From NCBI GenBank assembly GCA_002441545.1, contig DJWL01000012.1, positions 17,240 through 81,239 on the forward strand: a DNA stretch of 64,000 nucleotides, written 5' to 3'. Of this stretch, positions 1-8,713 are shown piece by piece. The translations under genes were made by a program, and so were the position numbers. Origin of the DNA: Flavobacteriaceae bacterium UBA6231. GTDB taxonomy: Bacteria; Bacteroidota; Bacteroidia; Flavobacteriales; Flavobacteriaceae. Position 1 is the first letter of the stretch. Every line of letters starts with the position of its first letter. The notes beneath the pieces were generated by a model that worked only from the letters and a program-made list of their open reading frames with translations, was not told the origin of the DNA and did no database searches.

Positions 1-2359
1 TTGCTTCATCTAAAACACCTTTTGAGATAAAACTTCTGCCACTTTCTTTGTGATTAGTAATGTTTACTTTATATCCTAAATCTGTTAGAAGTTCTATACA
101 ATCTATGCCAATATTAACATCGTAATAGTTTGTAAATTCATCCATAAACAGAAAAATATCTCCATTTTTTATTGGTTTACTAACTAATCTTGTTTCGTTT
201 TGTTTATACCATTTATAAAAGGTTTTACTTGCTAGTTTAGGGATACTTCTTTCGATAGCAACACCCAAAATATTTTTAGATATTTTAGTGCTTAAAATAG
301 AATTAGTTACAAACGGAAGAATACTTCCTAGTTTATTTAGCCTAACATTATTTGCGAAAATTTTTGTTCTAAAAGGAATGCCATTTGCTTTATAATATTG
401 ATGCAAAAATTCAGCTTTTAATGATGCTATGTCTACATTACTAGGACATTCACTGGCACAAGCTTTACAACTTAAACACAATTCGAAAACATCATACAGT
501 TCTTTGTGATCAAATTTATTTTTCTTTTCAGAATTTATTAAAAACTCTCTTAATGTATTGGCTCTTGCTCGCGTTGTGTCTTTTTCGTTTCTTGTTGCTC
601 TATAGCTTGGGCACATTGTTCCTCCAGCCTCTGGAAGTTTTCTACAATCACCAGAACCGTTACATTTTTCGGTTGCTCTTAGAATTCCTAAACTATCTGA
701 AAAATCCTGAATGGTTTCAATTTCCGGTTCTTCTCTGTCAATTTCATATCTCAGGCTTTCATCCATTGGGAAGGCATCTACAATTTTGCCTTTATTAAAA
801 ATATTATCAGGATCGAACGTGTGTTTTATTCGCTTTATAAGTGCATAATTTTTTTCTCCAATCATTTTTGGAATAAATTCTGCTCTCACAATTCCGTCGC
901 CATGTTCACCGCTAAAAGAACCACCATATTTTTTAACTAATTCTGCTGTCTTTGTGGTTATTTCTCTAAACAACACAACGTCTGCCTGTTTTTTTAAATT
1001 TAGAATTGGTCTTAGATGTAATTCCCCAGCTCCAGCATGTGCATAATACACAGCTTCTTGACCAAAATCTTCCATCATTTTTGAAAACTCTGAAATGTAA
1101 TTAGGCAAGTCTTTCAATTCTACAGCTGTATCTTCAATACAAGCAACCGCTTTATTATCGCCAACAATATTCCCTAATAATCCTAAACCTGCTTTACGAA
1201 GCTCTACGGCTTGATCTATTTCACTCCCTGTTAATTTAGGATACGCGTATCCTAGATCGTTTTTCTGTAAATCGGCAATCAATGCATCTGCTAAACTATT
1301 AGATTCATTATCATCCTCTGTACAGATTTCAAGCATTAAAATAGACTTTGGATCGCCTTCAACAAAAAACCTGTTTTTTAATTGCTCCCTATTATTTTTA
1401 GTGCAATCTAAAATGGTTTTATCCATTAATTCACAGGTAAATAAATTATGGCGCATGGCAACAACAACAGCTTCCATACTTTCTTGGATGCTGCTAAAAT
1501 GTGCAGCAACCATAATGTTTTTTGGAGGTGGTAGTGTATCTAATTGTAAGGTTATTTCGGTTGTTAAAGCCAAAGTGCCTTCGCTTCCGGTTAAAAGTGT
1601 TGCTAGGTTGATGGTTTTGTTTGAACCACCAAATTCCTCATAATTTAATAATTCATCTATGGGATACCCATTATTTCTTCGGTGAATGCTTTTCTTAGGG
1701 AATTCTTTTATTATTTCTTGTTGAATTTCTTTATTAGATAATTCATTATAAATAGAATCATAAATTTTTCCTTCTAATGAATTTTCTTGTCTTTTTTTAT
1801 TGAATTCTGAAGTTGAAATTTTATTAAACACAGCTTCAGAACCATCACTTAAAATTGTTTTTAACTGCAACACTTTGTCACGTGTAACTCCAAATTTAAT
1901 AGATGTAGTTCCTGAAGAATTGTTACCAACCATGCCGCCAATCATGCATCTGTTACTTGTAGAAGTGTTTGGAGCAAAAAACAAACCGTAAGGTTTTAAG
2001 TAATTGTTAAGTTCGTCTCTAATAATTCCCGGTTGAACCGTAATAGTTTTTTTTTGTTCGTTAAAATCTAAAATTTTAGTGAAGTGTTTAGAAACATCTA
2101 CCACCAAACCATCACCAACACATTGACCAGCTAAAGAGGTTCCAGCAGTTCTTGGAATGAGCGATATTTTATGTTCTTGGGCAAAACGGATGAGTGTTTT
2201 TAAATCTTCATTGTTTTTAGGATATGCAACTCCTAAAGGTATTTTTCTATATACCGATGCGTCTGTTGCATAAATGCTTTTATGAAGTAAATCATAAAAG
2301 ACTTCTCCTTCTATCTTTGTTGATAAGCTTTTTAAAGCTTGCGTTATTTCAACTTTCAT
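1..2359 (-). CDS. FAD/Fe-S D-2-hydroxyacid (D-lactate-type) dehydrogenase, partial
   Basis: Open from an ATG at 2359 to the left edge (786 codons seen, C-terminus missing). The N-terminus is a PCMH-type FAD-binding domain with GTSLAGQ (73-79) and GGMVGNNSSGT (141-151). The later part carries iron-sulfur ligands: CNGSGDC followed by MCPSYRAT (around residue 570), then a Cx2Cx2Cx3CP cluster (around residue 627). This layout is that of the GlcD/GlpC fusion family (YdiJ type, about 1000 aa), members of which oxidise D-lactate or D-2-hydroxyglutarate and pass electrons to the respiratory chain. It lies 43 bp after the GH18 stop on the same strand, so it is probably the last gene of the murein-salvage operon. 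Its likely substrate there is the D-lactate released by MurQ; this is inference from context. Glycolate or D-2-hydroxyglutarate remain possible. Confidence 0.85.
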   Translation of the reverse strand, partial: MKVEITQALKSLSTKIEGEVFYDLLHKSIYATDASVYRKIPLGVAYPKNNEDLKTLIRFAQEHKISLIPRTAGTSLAGQCVGDGLVVDVSKHFTKILDFNEQKKTITVQPGIIRDELNNYLKPYGLFFAPNTSTSNRCMIGGMVGNNSSGTTSIKFGVTRDKVLQLKTILSDGSEAVFNKISTSEFNKKRQENSLEGKIYDSIYNELSNKEIQQEIIKEFPKKSIHRRNNGYPIDELLNYEEFGGSNKTINLATLLTGSEGTLALTTEITLQLDTLPPPKNIMVAAHFSSIQESMEAVVVAMRHNLFTCELMDKTILDCTKNNREQLKNRFFVEGDPKSILMLEICTEDDNESNSLADALIADLQKNDLGYAYPKLTGSEIDQAVELRKAGLGLLGNIVGDNKAVACIEDTAVELKDLPNYISEFSKMMEDFGQEAVYYAHAGAGELHLRPILNLKKQADVVLFREITTKTAELVKKYGGSFSGEHGDGIVRAEFIPKMIGEKNYALIKRIKHTFDPDNIFNKGKIVDAFPMDESLRYEIDREEPEIETIQDFSDSLGILRATEKCNGSGDCRKLPEAGGTMCPSYRATRNEKDTTRARANTLREFLINSEKKNKFDHKELYDVFELCLSCKACASECPSNVDIASLKAEFLHQYYKANGIPFRTKIFANNVRLNKLGSILPFVTNSILSTKISKNILGVAIERSIPKLASKTFYKWYKQNETRLVSKPIKNGDIFLFMDEFTNYYDVNIGIDCIELLTDLGYKVNITNHKESGRSFISKGVLDEA

Positions 2360-2402
2360 AATGGTGTAAATCAGTGTCAACTATTCTTGCTAAAACAAAT
2401 TC

Positions 2403-3869
2403 TCAGTTCGATTTTAAAATTTTAAAAGTACCTTGATCTCCTTCTTCACTTTCAATATTCAAAAAATACATACCGTTACCTAAATGACTCATATCAAAAT
2501 ATTTATCTTCGGGATTAATTTTCATTATTGATTGCCCAAATAAAGTTAAAAGTTCTACTTGAGTCAATTTTAAATTATTATTCGATAACATAACAATGCC
2601 ATTTGTTGGGTTTGGATAAACCTTAATATTGTCTTTTATGTTAATATTACTTAATGCTGCTGTTGCTCCAAATTTTGTATTTATTAAATCCCAAAGTTCA
2701 GGACGGTTTCCATCGTAATTTAAAGCCCACATTCCAACACCTCCTAAATTATCGGCAATAGCCAAATCGAATTTTTTTGATATACTTAACTCATTATCAG
2801 CCCAAACTTGATGCCAATTGGCTCCATCATACCAAGTGTACCATGGTGATTGAAAATCTGAATTCCAGATAAAACCGCCATAAGTTTCAGCTTCTGTTAT
2901 CGTATTTTTAAATCTGGTTGAACCAACATAAGCAGTTGTTACTGACTCTGAAGCATTTGTTGTAGTTTTCCAATGTTGTCCATAATAAGGTACAGCTAAA
3001 ATTAACTTCTCTGGGTTATTTGCCGTTGGTATAGCATAGGTACCTGTTTCTATAGTTCTTGTAACGAATCGTTTTGTAGTTGTGTGATGAGTTAAAGGAG
3101 AAACTGGACCAGAAAACCCATCGTTTTCACCTACATAATCATAAGCCATAACAATTAAATAATCTACACTATTTACTAAACCATCTATTAACCAACCGCC
3201 CCAATTAACGGCTGGACCACAAAAAGACACTTCTTTACCAGGTAATTCTGTATGTATATATGTAGTTAAAGCCGCCATGAATGTGTTTAATTCAGCACCT
3301 CTATGTGCGCTTGTAAGCGCTTCAAAATCTATATTAACACCATCTAAATTATCTGCTTGAATTCTGCTTTTTACGTTTGCAAAAAAAGTATCTCTTTTAG
3401 TTGTGTTAGTAAATAATTCCCAAGCAACAGCGTCTGCTCCATCTGTTCCTCCAAAATTAACAACAGTCATTATTACTTTCGTTCCTGCTGCATGTGCAGC
3501 ATTTATTTCTGTAACCCAAGGCCATCCTGATGGCGTATCTATGGAAGCGTCGAGTTGAACTAAAAAATCGAAACAGGCTAAATGCGAAAGTAAGTTATAC
3601 TGTATATTACTATGTGCATTGCTGCTTTGTTCCCAATAAGGTAAAAATCCAAACACCATTTTATTTAAAGTGTTTGTTTGGTCCTGGTTTAAAGAGATAA
3701 TTTCATCCTTATTAGCAATATATCCTTTTTTAACATTTTCTAGTTTACCGAACTCTTCTTTTTGTAATTCGTGTGCTCCTTTTCTAATTACTTCCTGAGG
3801 CAAAATAACTTGAGACGCAAAAAAAATGAACACAAAGAAGACTTTAAAATGTGATATTTTTTTATTCAT
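2403..3869 (-). CDS. GH18 glycoside hydrolase with T9SS sorting domain
   Basis: 488 aa. Residues 1-25 look like a signal peptide. The GH18 barrel follows, with the catalytic segment DGVNIDFE at 176-183 (E183 the expected acid) and a downstream MAYDYVGEN strand. The first Asp of the usual DGxDxDxE is Asn, a variant I associate with the SleL/YaaH type peptidoglycan N-acetylglucosaminidases as well as some chitinases. The last ~75 residues, beginning KVYPNPTNG, form a type A T9SS sorting domain, so the enzyme is predicted to be exported to the surface or medium. The gene starts 11 bp after the nagZ stop and belongs to the same operon. Likely role: opening GlcNAc-containing glycans, here probably murein; chitin cannot be excluded. 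Confidence 0.85.
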   Translation of the reverse strand: MNKKISHFKVFFVFIFFASQVILPQEVIRKGAHELQKEEFGKLENVKKGYIANKDEIISLNQDQTNTLNKMVFGFLPYWEQSSNAHSNIQYNLLSHLACFDFLVQLDASIDTPSGWPWVTEINAAHAAGTKVIMTVVNFGGTDGADAVAWELFTNTTKRDTFFANVKSRIQADNLDGVNIDFEALTSAHRGAELNTFMAALTTYIHTELPGKEVSFCGPAVNWGGWLIDGLVNSVDYLIVMAYDYVGENDGFSGPVSPLTHHTTTKRFVTRTIETGTYAIPTANNPEKLILAVPYYGQHWKTTTNASESVTTAYVGSTRFKNTITEAETYGGFIWNSDFQSPWYTWYDGANWHQVWADNELSISKKFDLAIADNLGGVGMWALNYDGNRPELWDLINTKFGATAALSNINIKDNIKVYPNPTNGIVMLSNNNLKLTQVELLTLFGQSIMKINPEDKYFDMSHLGNGMYFLNIESEEGDQGTFKILKSN

Positions 3870-3880
3870 TGTTAATTAAG

Positions 3881-5569
3881 TTATCTTGTTTTAATTCCAT
3901 ATCCAACAGGATATTTACTGTTTATAGAAGCAGGTAATTTGCCTATTGCTTCTTTTTTGCCCAACACAATTTGTGCTGATATTTTTTGAGCTTCTTCTGA
4001 ATTTTCATAAGAAACTATAATACTTTCAATTTTTTTGAACGATACCTTTTCTAAACAATACTGACTAGCAAACACACCTAAAATGACTTTATTTTTTTTA
4101 GAAATAATTTCAATCATCGCTCTGTCTTCATCAGAAATATCTTTAGTAAGCCTATAGTTTAAGCGATGATAGCCTATGATTACTTTATCGTAATCGTTAA
4201 GTTTTTGTAATAATTCTTTATGAGGAAGGCCAGAAAGATTATCAATATTAATTTCAGATTTTAATGTGTTAAAAAACGTATCAGAAAGCCCATCACCTAA
4301 TTTTACATATGCTATTTTTTCTTTTCTTAGCTTTTTTATGGATAAAGCATTGCGGTGATTTTTTACAACTGTAATAGCATTACTAAACACTTCCTGTTTT
4401 AAAAGATGACTTGTTTCGTCATTCAAATTGGCTATAAGTTGTTTTGTGTCTATTGGTTTAAAATGATTTAAGTCAACATCAAATTTTGCAGCAAGTATCT
4501 TTTTTACCGAATGCGATAATCGTTCTTCTGATATTTCCTTATTATTATACGCTTCTATGATTTTTGAAATGGCTTTTGGAGCATCTTCAGTAAACAGCAA
4601 TACATCATTTCCAGCTAAAAATGCCGCCAAATCTATATCTCCAGGTTCTTTATAATTTGCTGCACCTTTCATGTTTAAAGCATCTGTAAAAATCAACCCT
4701 TTAAATTGAAGTTGCTCTTTTAAAATATTTGAAACAATATTATATGATAATGAAGAAGGTAAGCCTTCAGTAGATTCTAAACTTGGAACATTTAAATGAG
4801 CAACCATAACTCCAGCAATTCCTTTTTTAAACAGCTCTTTATATGGATATAATTCTACATTATCAATTCTTTCCTTTGAAAATGAAACTGTTGGTAATGT
4901 TTTATGAGAATCTTTATCGGTATCTCCATGACCAGGAAAATGCTTTGCACAGGCCATAATACCTTCACCTTGCAACCCTTCTGTAAAGGCAATGGCCTTA
5001 TTGGTTACATTAAATTTATCTTCACCAAATGAGCGGACTCCAATGATTGGATTTTTAGAGTTTGTATTGATATCAACTACTGGTGCGAAATTTAAATGAA
5101 TCCCTAATTGTTTACAATGTTTTCCTATTTGGGTACCAATTCGTTTTATTAAATCATCATTTTTAACAGCTCCAAGTGTCATATTATACGGAAATCTTGC
5201 TGTACTATCTAACCTCATATTTAAACCCCATTCACCATCTATTCCAATTAATAAAGGCACTTTTGCTATGGATTGATATGTGTTTGTGAGTTTAGCTTGA
5301 CGCACAGGGCCACCTTGAAAGAATATCAAACCACCTATATCATAATCTTTGATAAGTTTTTGAATAGAGTCAACATGATTTTTATCTCTATTTGAATAAG
5401 CTGCCACCATAAATAACTGACCAACTTTTTCCTTAATGGTCATGTTATTATAAATACTGTCAACCCATTTAGATTTTTTGTCTTTATTATTAAACCGTAT
5501 ATTCTGATTATGAGGATAGAACCCCAAAAAAAGGATTGATAAAAAAAGTATGCCTAAAATTTTCTTCAT
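3881..5569 (-). CDS. nagZ: GH3 beta-N-acetylglucosaminidase (NagZ type)
   Basis: 562 aa with an N-terminal hydrophobic export signal and no clear lipobox. The GH3 barrel carries KHFPGHGDTDKDSH at 209-222, whose D220/H222 pair matches the Asp-His general acid/base dyad typical of NagZ, and FTDALNM with D296 as the expected nucleophile. At 562 aa it is the two-domain form, like Bacillus NagZ, rather than the ~340 aa cytosolic enterobacterial form, and it should act in the periplasm. It removes terminal GlcNAc from murein fragments, exposing MurNAc. Its ATG shares a base with the murQ stop (TAATG), indicating translational coupling. Confidence 0.92.
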   Translation of the reverse strand: MKKILGILFLSILFLGFYPHNQNIRFNNKDKKSKWVDSIYNNMTIKEKVGQLFMVAAYSNRDKNHVDSIQKLIKDYDIGGLIFFQGGPVRQAKLTNTYQSIAKVPLLIGIDGEWGLNMRLDSTARFPYNMTLGAVKNDDLIKRIGTQIGKHCKQLGIHLNFAPVVDINTNSKNPIIGVRSFGEDKFNVTNKAIAFTEGLQGEGIMACAKHFPGHGDTDKDSHKTLPTVSFSKERIDNVELYPYKELFKKGIAGVMVAHLNVPSLESTEGLPSSLSYNIVSNILKEQLQFKGLIFTDALNMKGAANYKEPGDIDLAAFLAGNDVLLFTEDAPKAISKIIEAYNNKEISEERLSHSVKKILAAKFDVDLNHFKPIDTKQLIANLNDETSHLLKQEVFSNAITVVKNHRNALSIKKLRKEKIAYVKLGDGLSDTFFNTLKSEINIDNLSGLPHKELLQKLNDYDKVIIGYHRLNYRLTKDISDEDRAMIEIISKKNKVILGVFASQYCLEKVSFKKIESIIVSYENSEEAQKISAQIVLGKKEAIGKLPASINSKYPVGYGIKTR

Positions 5570-6402
5570 TATTTTATTAAATTATATGCGTCAATTGCAT
5601 TTCTAACACTTTTATGTTCCAGTAATAATTTACTTGCTAATTCTTCATCAACATTAATTTCATGCATAATCATTCTTACGCCTCTGTTTACAAGTTTTTT
5701 ATTTGAAAGCTGCATGTCTATCATTTTGTTTCCTCTTACTCGGCCTAATTTTATCATAACTGTTGTAGAAATCATATTCAAAGCTAATTTTTGAGCTGTT
5801 CCTGCTTTCATTCTTGTGCTTCCTGTAACAAATTCTGGACCCACTATTAATTCTATAGGATAATCAACTTCTAATGATAAAGGAGATGCTCCATTACAAG
5901 TAATGCATCCCGTAACAATATTATTTTTCTTAGCTTTTTTAACACCTCCAATAACATAAGGTGTTGTACCTGATGCCGCAATGCCTATAAGAACATCGTC
6001 TTCATTGATATTAAATTTTTGCAGATCTTTCCATGCCAATGTGGTATCGTCTTCAGCATTTTCTACCGCTTTTCTTAGTGCAGAATCACCACCAGCTATT
6101 AAGCCAATTACCCAATCATCTGCAACTCCATATGTTGGTGGACACTCTGAAGCATCTAGCACTCCTAATCTTCCACTAGTTCCTGCCCCAATGTAGAATA
6201 ATCTACCTCCATTGCTCATTTTTTCAAAAATTACATCTACCAATTTTTCAATTGAAGGTATTGCTTTCTCAATAGCATAAGGAACCGTTTTATCTTCAGC
6301 ATTCATGTTGGAGAGCAACTCTACTGTGCTCATTTTTTCCAAATCATTGTAGTCTGATGCTTGTTCAGTTGTTAGTTTGTTTTTCATCTTTTTAATATTC
6401 AT
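5569..6402 (-). CDS. murQ: N-acetylmuramic acid 6-phosphate etherase MurQ
   Basis: 277 aa SIS-domain protein. It has the phosphosugar loop GAGTSGRLG (72-80), the signature DASECPPTYG with E86, and KAVENAEDD with E114; these correspond to the two catalytic glutamates of the E. coli enzyme. It cleaves MurNAc-6-P to GlcNAc-6-P and D-lactate in the cytoplasm. The ATG at 6402 overlaps the upstream lipoprotein stop (ATGA); an in-frame ATG at 6387 is an alternative start. Its presence is the firmest evidence that this locus handles muramic acid. No MurNAc kinase or PTS EII, either of which would supply its substrate, is visible nearby. Confidence 0.95.
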   Translation of the reverse strand: MNIKKMKNKLTTEQASDYNDLEKMSTVELLSNMNAEDKTVPYAIEKAIPSIEKLVDVIFEKMSNGGRLFYIGAGTSGRLGVLDASECPPTYGVADDWVIGLIAGGDSALRKAVENAEDDTTLAWKDLQKFNINEDDVLIGIAASGTTPYVIGGVKKAKKNNIVTGCITCNGASPLSLEVDYPIELIVGPEFVTGSTRMKAGTAQKLALNMISTTVMIKLGRVRGNKMIDMQLSNKKLVNRGVRMIMHEINVDEELASKLLLEHKSVRNAIDAYNLIK

Positions 6403-8693
6403 TTACCATTCTCTATTTCAATAATACAAATCTGTTTAGGTTGAAGCATAAAATCAATGTTGATTTTGCCGTTTGCATAAGTGGTCATAAATTTTACGCC
6501 ATCAGCATCAATAATATTAATCTTTCCCGATGAAGGAAGTTCATAATCATTAGAATTAATGCTAAAATTTACTGGATATGGATTATCGCTAATACTTGCC
6601 AAAGCAATCCCTACTTGATTATCATCAGATTTCCATGCTCCAGTATAAATTAAAGAATTTCTTTTTTGAAACGTTCTAATAGATTGTCCTGTTTTGCCAG
6701 CATAGATTGATAATCTAGACATTTGCAATTCTTCATCAGGCAATTCCATTACAGGCGACCTTAAAAATTTTCCATGTAACAAATACTTCAATCCATTATA
6801 TCTTACCCTAGCCAAATTAAATAAATAATCAATTTCTTCCTTCCTTTCTGAAGACAAAAAGCTTTGATAATTAGAAATTGTTGGTTGTAAACCCCAAACT
6901 AACGATCTGGCTTGTTCCATCATAAATTGCTTACTAAAGCTTTTATCTAACAACGCTAAAGGATCTTTAGGCGCATATTCTTCAGGCCAAAGTTCATCGT
7001 AAGGGGGCACGATTAAAGACGAATAATTACCATAGGTAATGGCATATTGATGGTAAACAGCCTGAAAGAATGGAATAGGTTCCCAGCCACTATCTCCAGC
7101 ATACCGCTCCATACTAACCTGTAAGGTTAAAAATGCATCTAAATATGGTAACCACGCTTCGTTAACGCCTTCTCCTGCCAAAAACACTTCTTTATTTTTA
7201 GGAAATTTTGAACGAATCTGTTCTGTTAGTTCCCCAAAATTTTCTAGCCAATAATTTCCACCACCAATTTTATGACCATGGGTTTTATCATAACATAAAA
7301 AGCTAAAACAAGCCTGGTCCATATAAACACCATTTGTTTGATAAGTATTAACAGCCGTATCACACAGTGAAGCATATTTATCTTTCCAAAACTGTGTGCC
7401 CATGCACATGGTGGTTAAAGATTTGTTTGTGAAAATGTTATATGTATGTGTGTTTAAATCTCCATTAATATCTTTTACAGCATAAGAAGCGGCATGCTCA
7501 TTTTCCCAACTTTCTGTATTGGTTCCCCATTGCATTTGGTTCATATAAACAATTGCTTTGACATCGTCTTCTTGAGCCGATTTCATTGCCGATATAAATG
7601 ATTCTTTTCCTTCTCTTGGCGGAAAATATTCTGGAAATCCATCGTCATATGAACACCCATGCCACCAATGCCAAAATACACTTACCGGTAACTTTAATTT
7701 TTTCTCAAGGTCTTTTGCGGGAACAAGTACATTACTGGATTTTCCTCTGTTCCATTCCCACAAAGCGGTATTCTCTAATGCTTTTGGTGTTAACCCTTTT
7801 TTAAATCGGCTATCTGCAACCCATTGCTGTTTTGCAGCCCATTCTCTGTATTGTTCGGCTGCGTTTATCCAATCTCCTTTAAAAGAACCAATAATGGCTT
7901 TATAGGTTGGAACATAACTATTTGCTTCTGCATCAACCGAAGGATAGTTAATCATTTGGTAGGTTAAGTTATTTAAACTATCAAGCGTATAAGAGAAGTC
8001 TTTTTTATAAGCTAAAGAATCATTGCAAGCTGTGTACAATCCAAATTTCTTTGTATTATTATATAAAGCGATACATTGCAAAGACATCCTTCCAGGATAT
8101 TCCCACTTGTATTTTTTTTCATTGTCTTCTATTTTTGAAAGGTAGTTTCTTGGGTTTTGCATTTTTACACCCATCCAATATGGTGCTGCTAAATTTTCAT
8201 CGCCTAAGTCTTTTATCCCATTAATTTTAGGAAATACCACCTTACTTATTTGTTGTCCTTTGGTGCCTTCAACTAATATTTCCCATGATGATAAAGGTTT
8301 GTTTTTTTCAAGTGTGATAGTGGCAGAAACTTTAAAATCTTTCATATCAACATCAGAAAAATTATCCCAAATTAAAACTAAAGTATGAAGATCCTTTTTT
8401 ATAAAATGAAACTTCGAAACAGTTGTCATATCAACTGTTTTGATTCCAGATGGTTGAAGTAAATCAATTTCCCAAAGTGCTCCATCAGGACTGTTTGAAT
8501 CAAGAAAATCAAAAGTATTTTCTAAATTTTTAAACTCAACAAAAGCTCCTGTGTCTTTGTTAAAACTTAATTCTATTTTCCCGTTTTCAATGGTTATATT
8601 TTTTTCTAAAACATCTTGCTTACAACCTAAAAAACAATAAAAAGCCATACAGCAAACCAGTAATGAGCGAACCCTGTTTTTTTTAGTTTTCAT
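6399..8693 (-). CDS. Large lipoprotein, DUF6259-like putative glycoside hydrolase
   Basis: 764 aa. A lipoprotein signal ends in CFLGC (C24). Residues ~30-250 look like a beta-sandwich (mutarotase-like) domain. From ~260 to ~600 the pattern suggests a TIM barrel, rich in aromatic residues and acidic strand ends (for example GVYMDQACF and EVFLAGEG), followed by a small beta domain. The architecture resembles proteins annotated as DUF6259, which I know only as a putative hydrolase family; I cannot assign a substrate. It is sandwiched between the symporter and murQ and overlaps murQ by 4 bp, so it is almost certainly part of the murein pathway. Probably anchored in the outer or inner membrane facing the periplasm or surface. 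Confidence 0.7.
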   Translation of the reverse strand: MKTKKNRVRSLLVCCMAFYCFLGCKQDVLEKNITIENGKIELSFNKDTGAFVEFKNLENTFDFLDSNSPDGALWEIDLLQPSGIKTVDMTTVSKFHFIKKDLHTLVLIWDNFSDVDMKDFKVSATITLEKNKPLSSWEILVEGTKGQQISKVVFPKINGIKDLGDENLAAPYWMGVKMQNPRNYLSKIEDNEKKYKWEYPGRMSLQCIALYNNTKKFGLYTACNDSLAYKKDFSYTLDSLNNLTYQMINYPSVDAEANSYVPTYKAIIGSFKGDWINAAEQYREWAAKQQWVADSRFKKGLTPKALENTALWEWNRGKSSNVLVPAKDLEKKLKLPVSVFWHWWHGCSYDDGFPEYFPPREGKESFISAMKSAQEDDVKAIVYMNQMQWGTNTESWENEHAASYAVKDINGDLNTHTYNIFTNKSLTTMCMGTQFWKDKYASLCDTAVNTYQTNGVYMDQACFSFLCYDKTHGHKIGGGNYWLENFGELTEQIRSKFPKNKEVFLAGEGVNEAWLPYLDAFLTLQVSMERYAGDSGWEPIPFFQAVYHQYAITYGNYSSLIVPPYDELWPEEYAPKDPLALLDKSFSKQFMMEQARSLVWGLQPTISNYQSFLSSERKEEIDYLFNLARVRYNGLKYLLHGKFLRSPVMELPDEELQMSRLSIYAGKTGQSIRTFQKRNSLIYTGAWKSDDNQVGIALASISDNPYPVNFSINSNDYELPSSGKINIIDADGVKFMTTYANGKINIDFMLQPKQICIIEIENGK

Positions 8694-8713
8694 CTTTTAA
8701 GTTTTTAAGATTG

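Noticed and set aside
553..1991. Three short plus-strand frames near the left edge
   Set aside because: The minus strand has an uninterrupted 786-codon frame with FAD and Fe-S motifs across this whole stretch.
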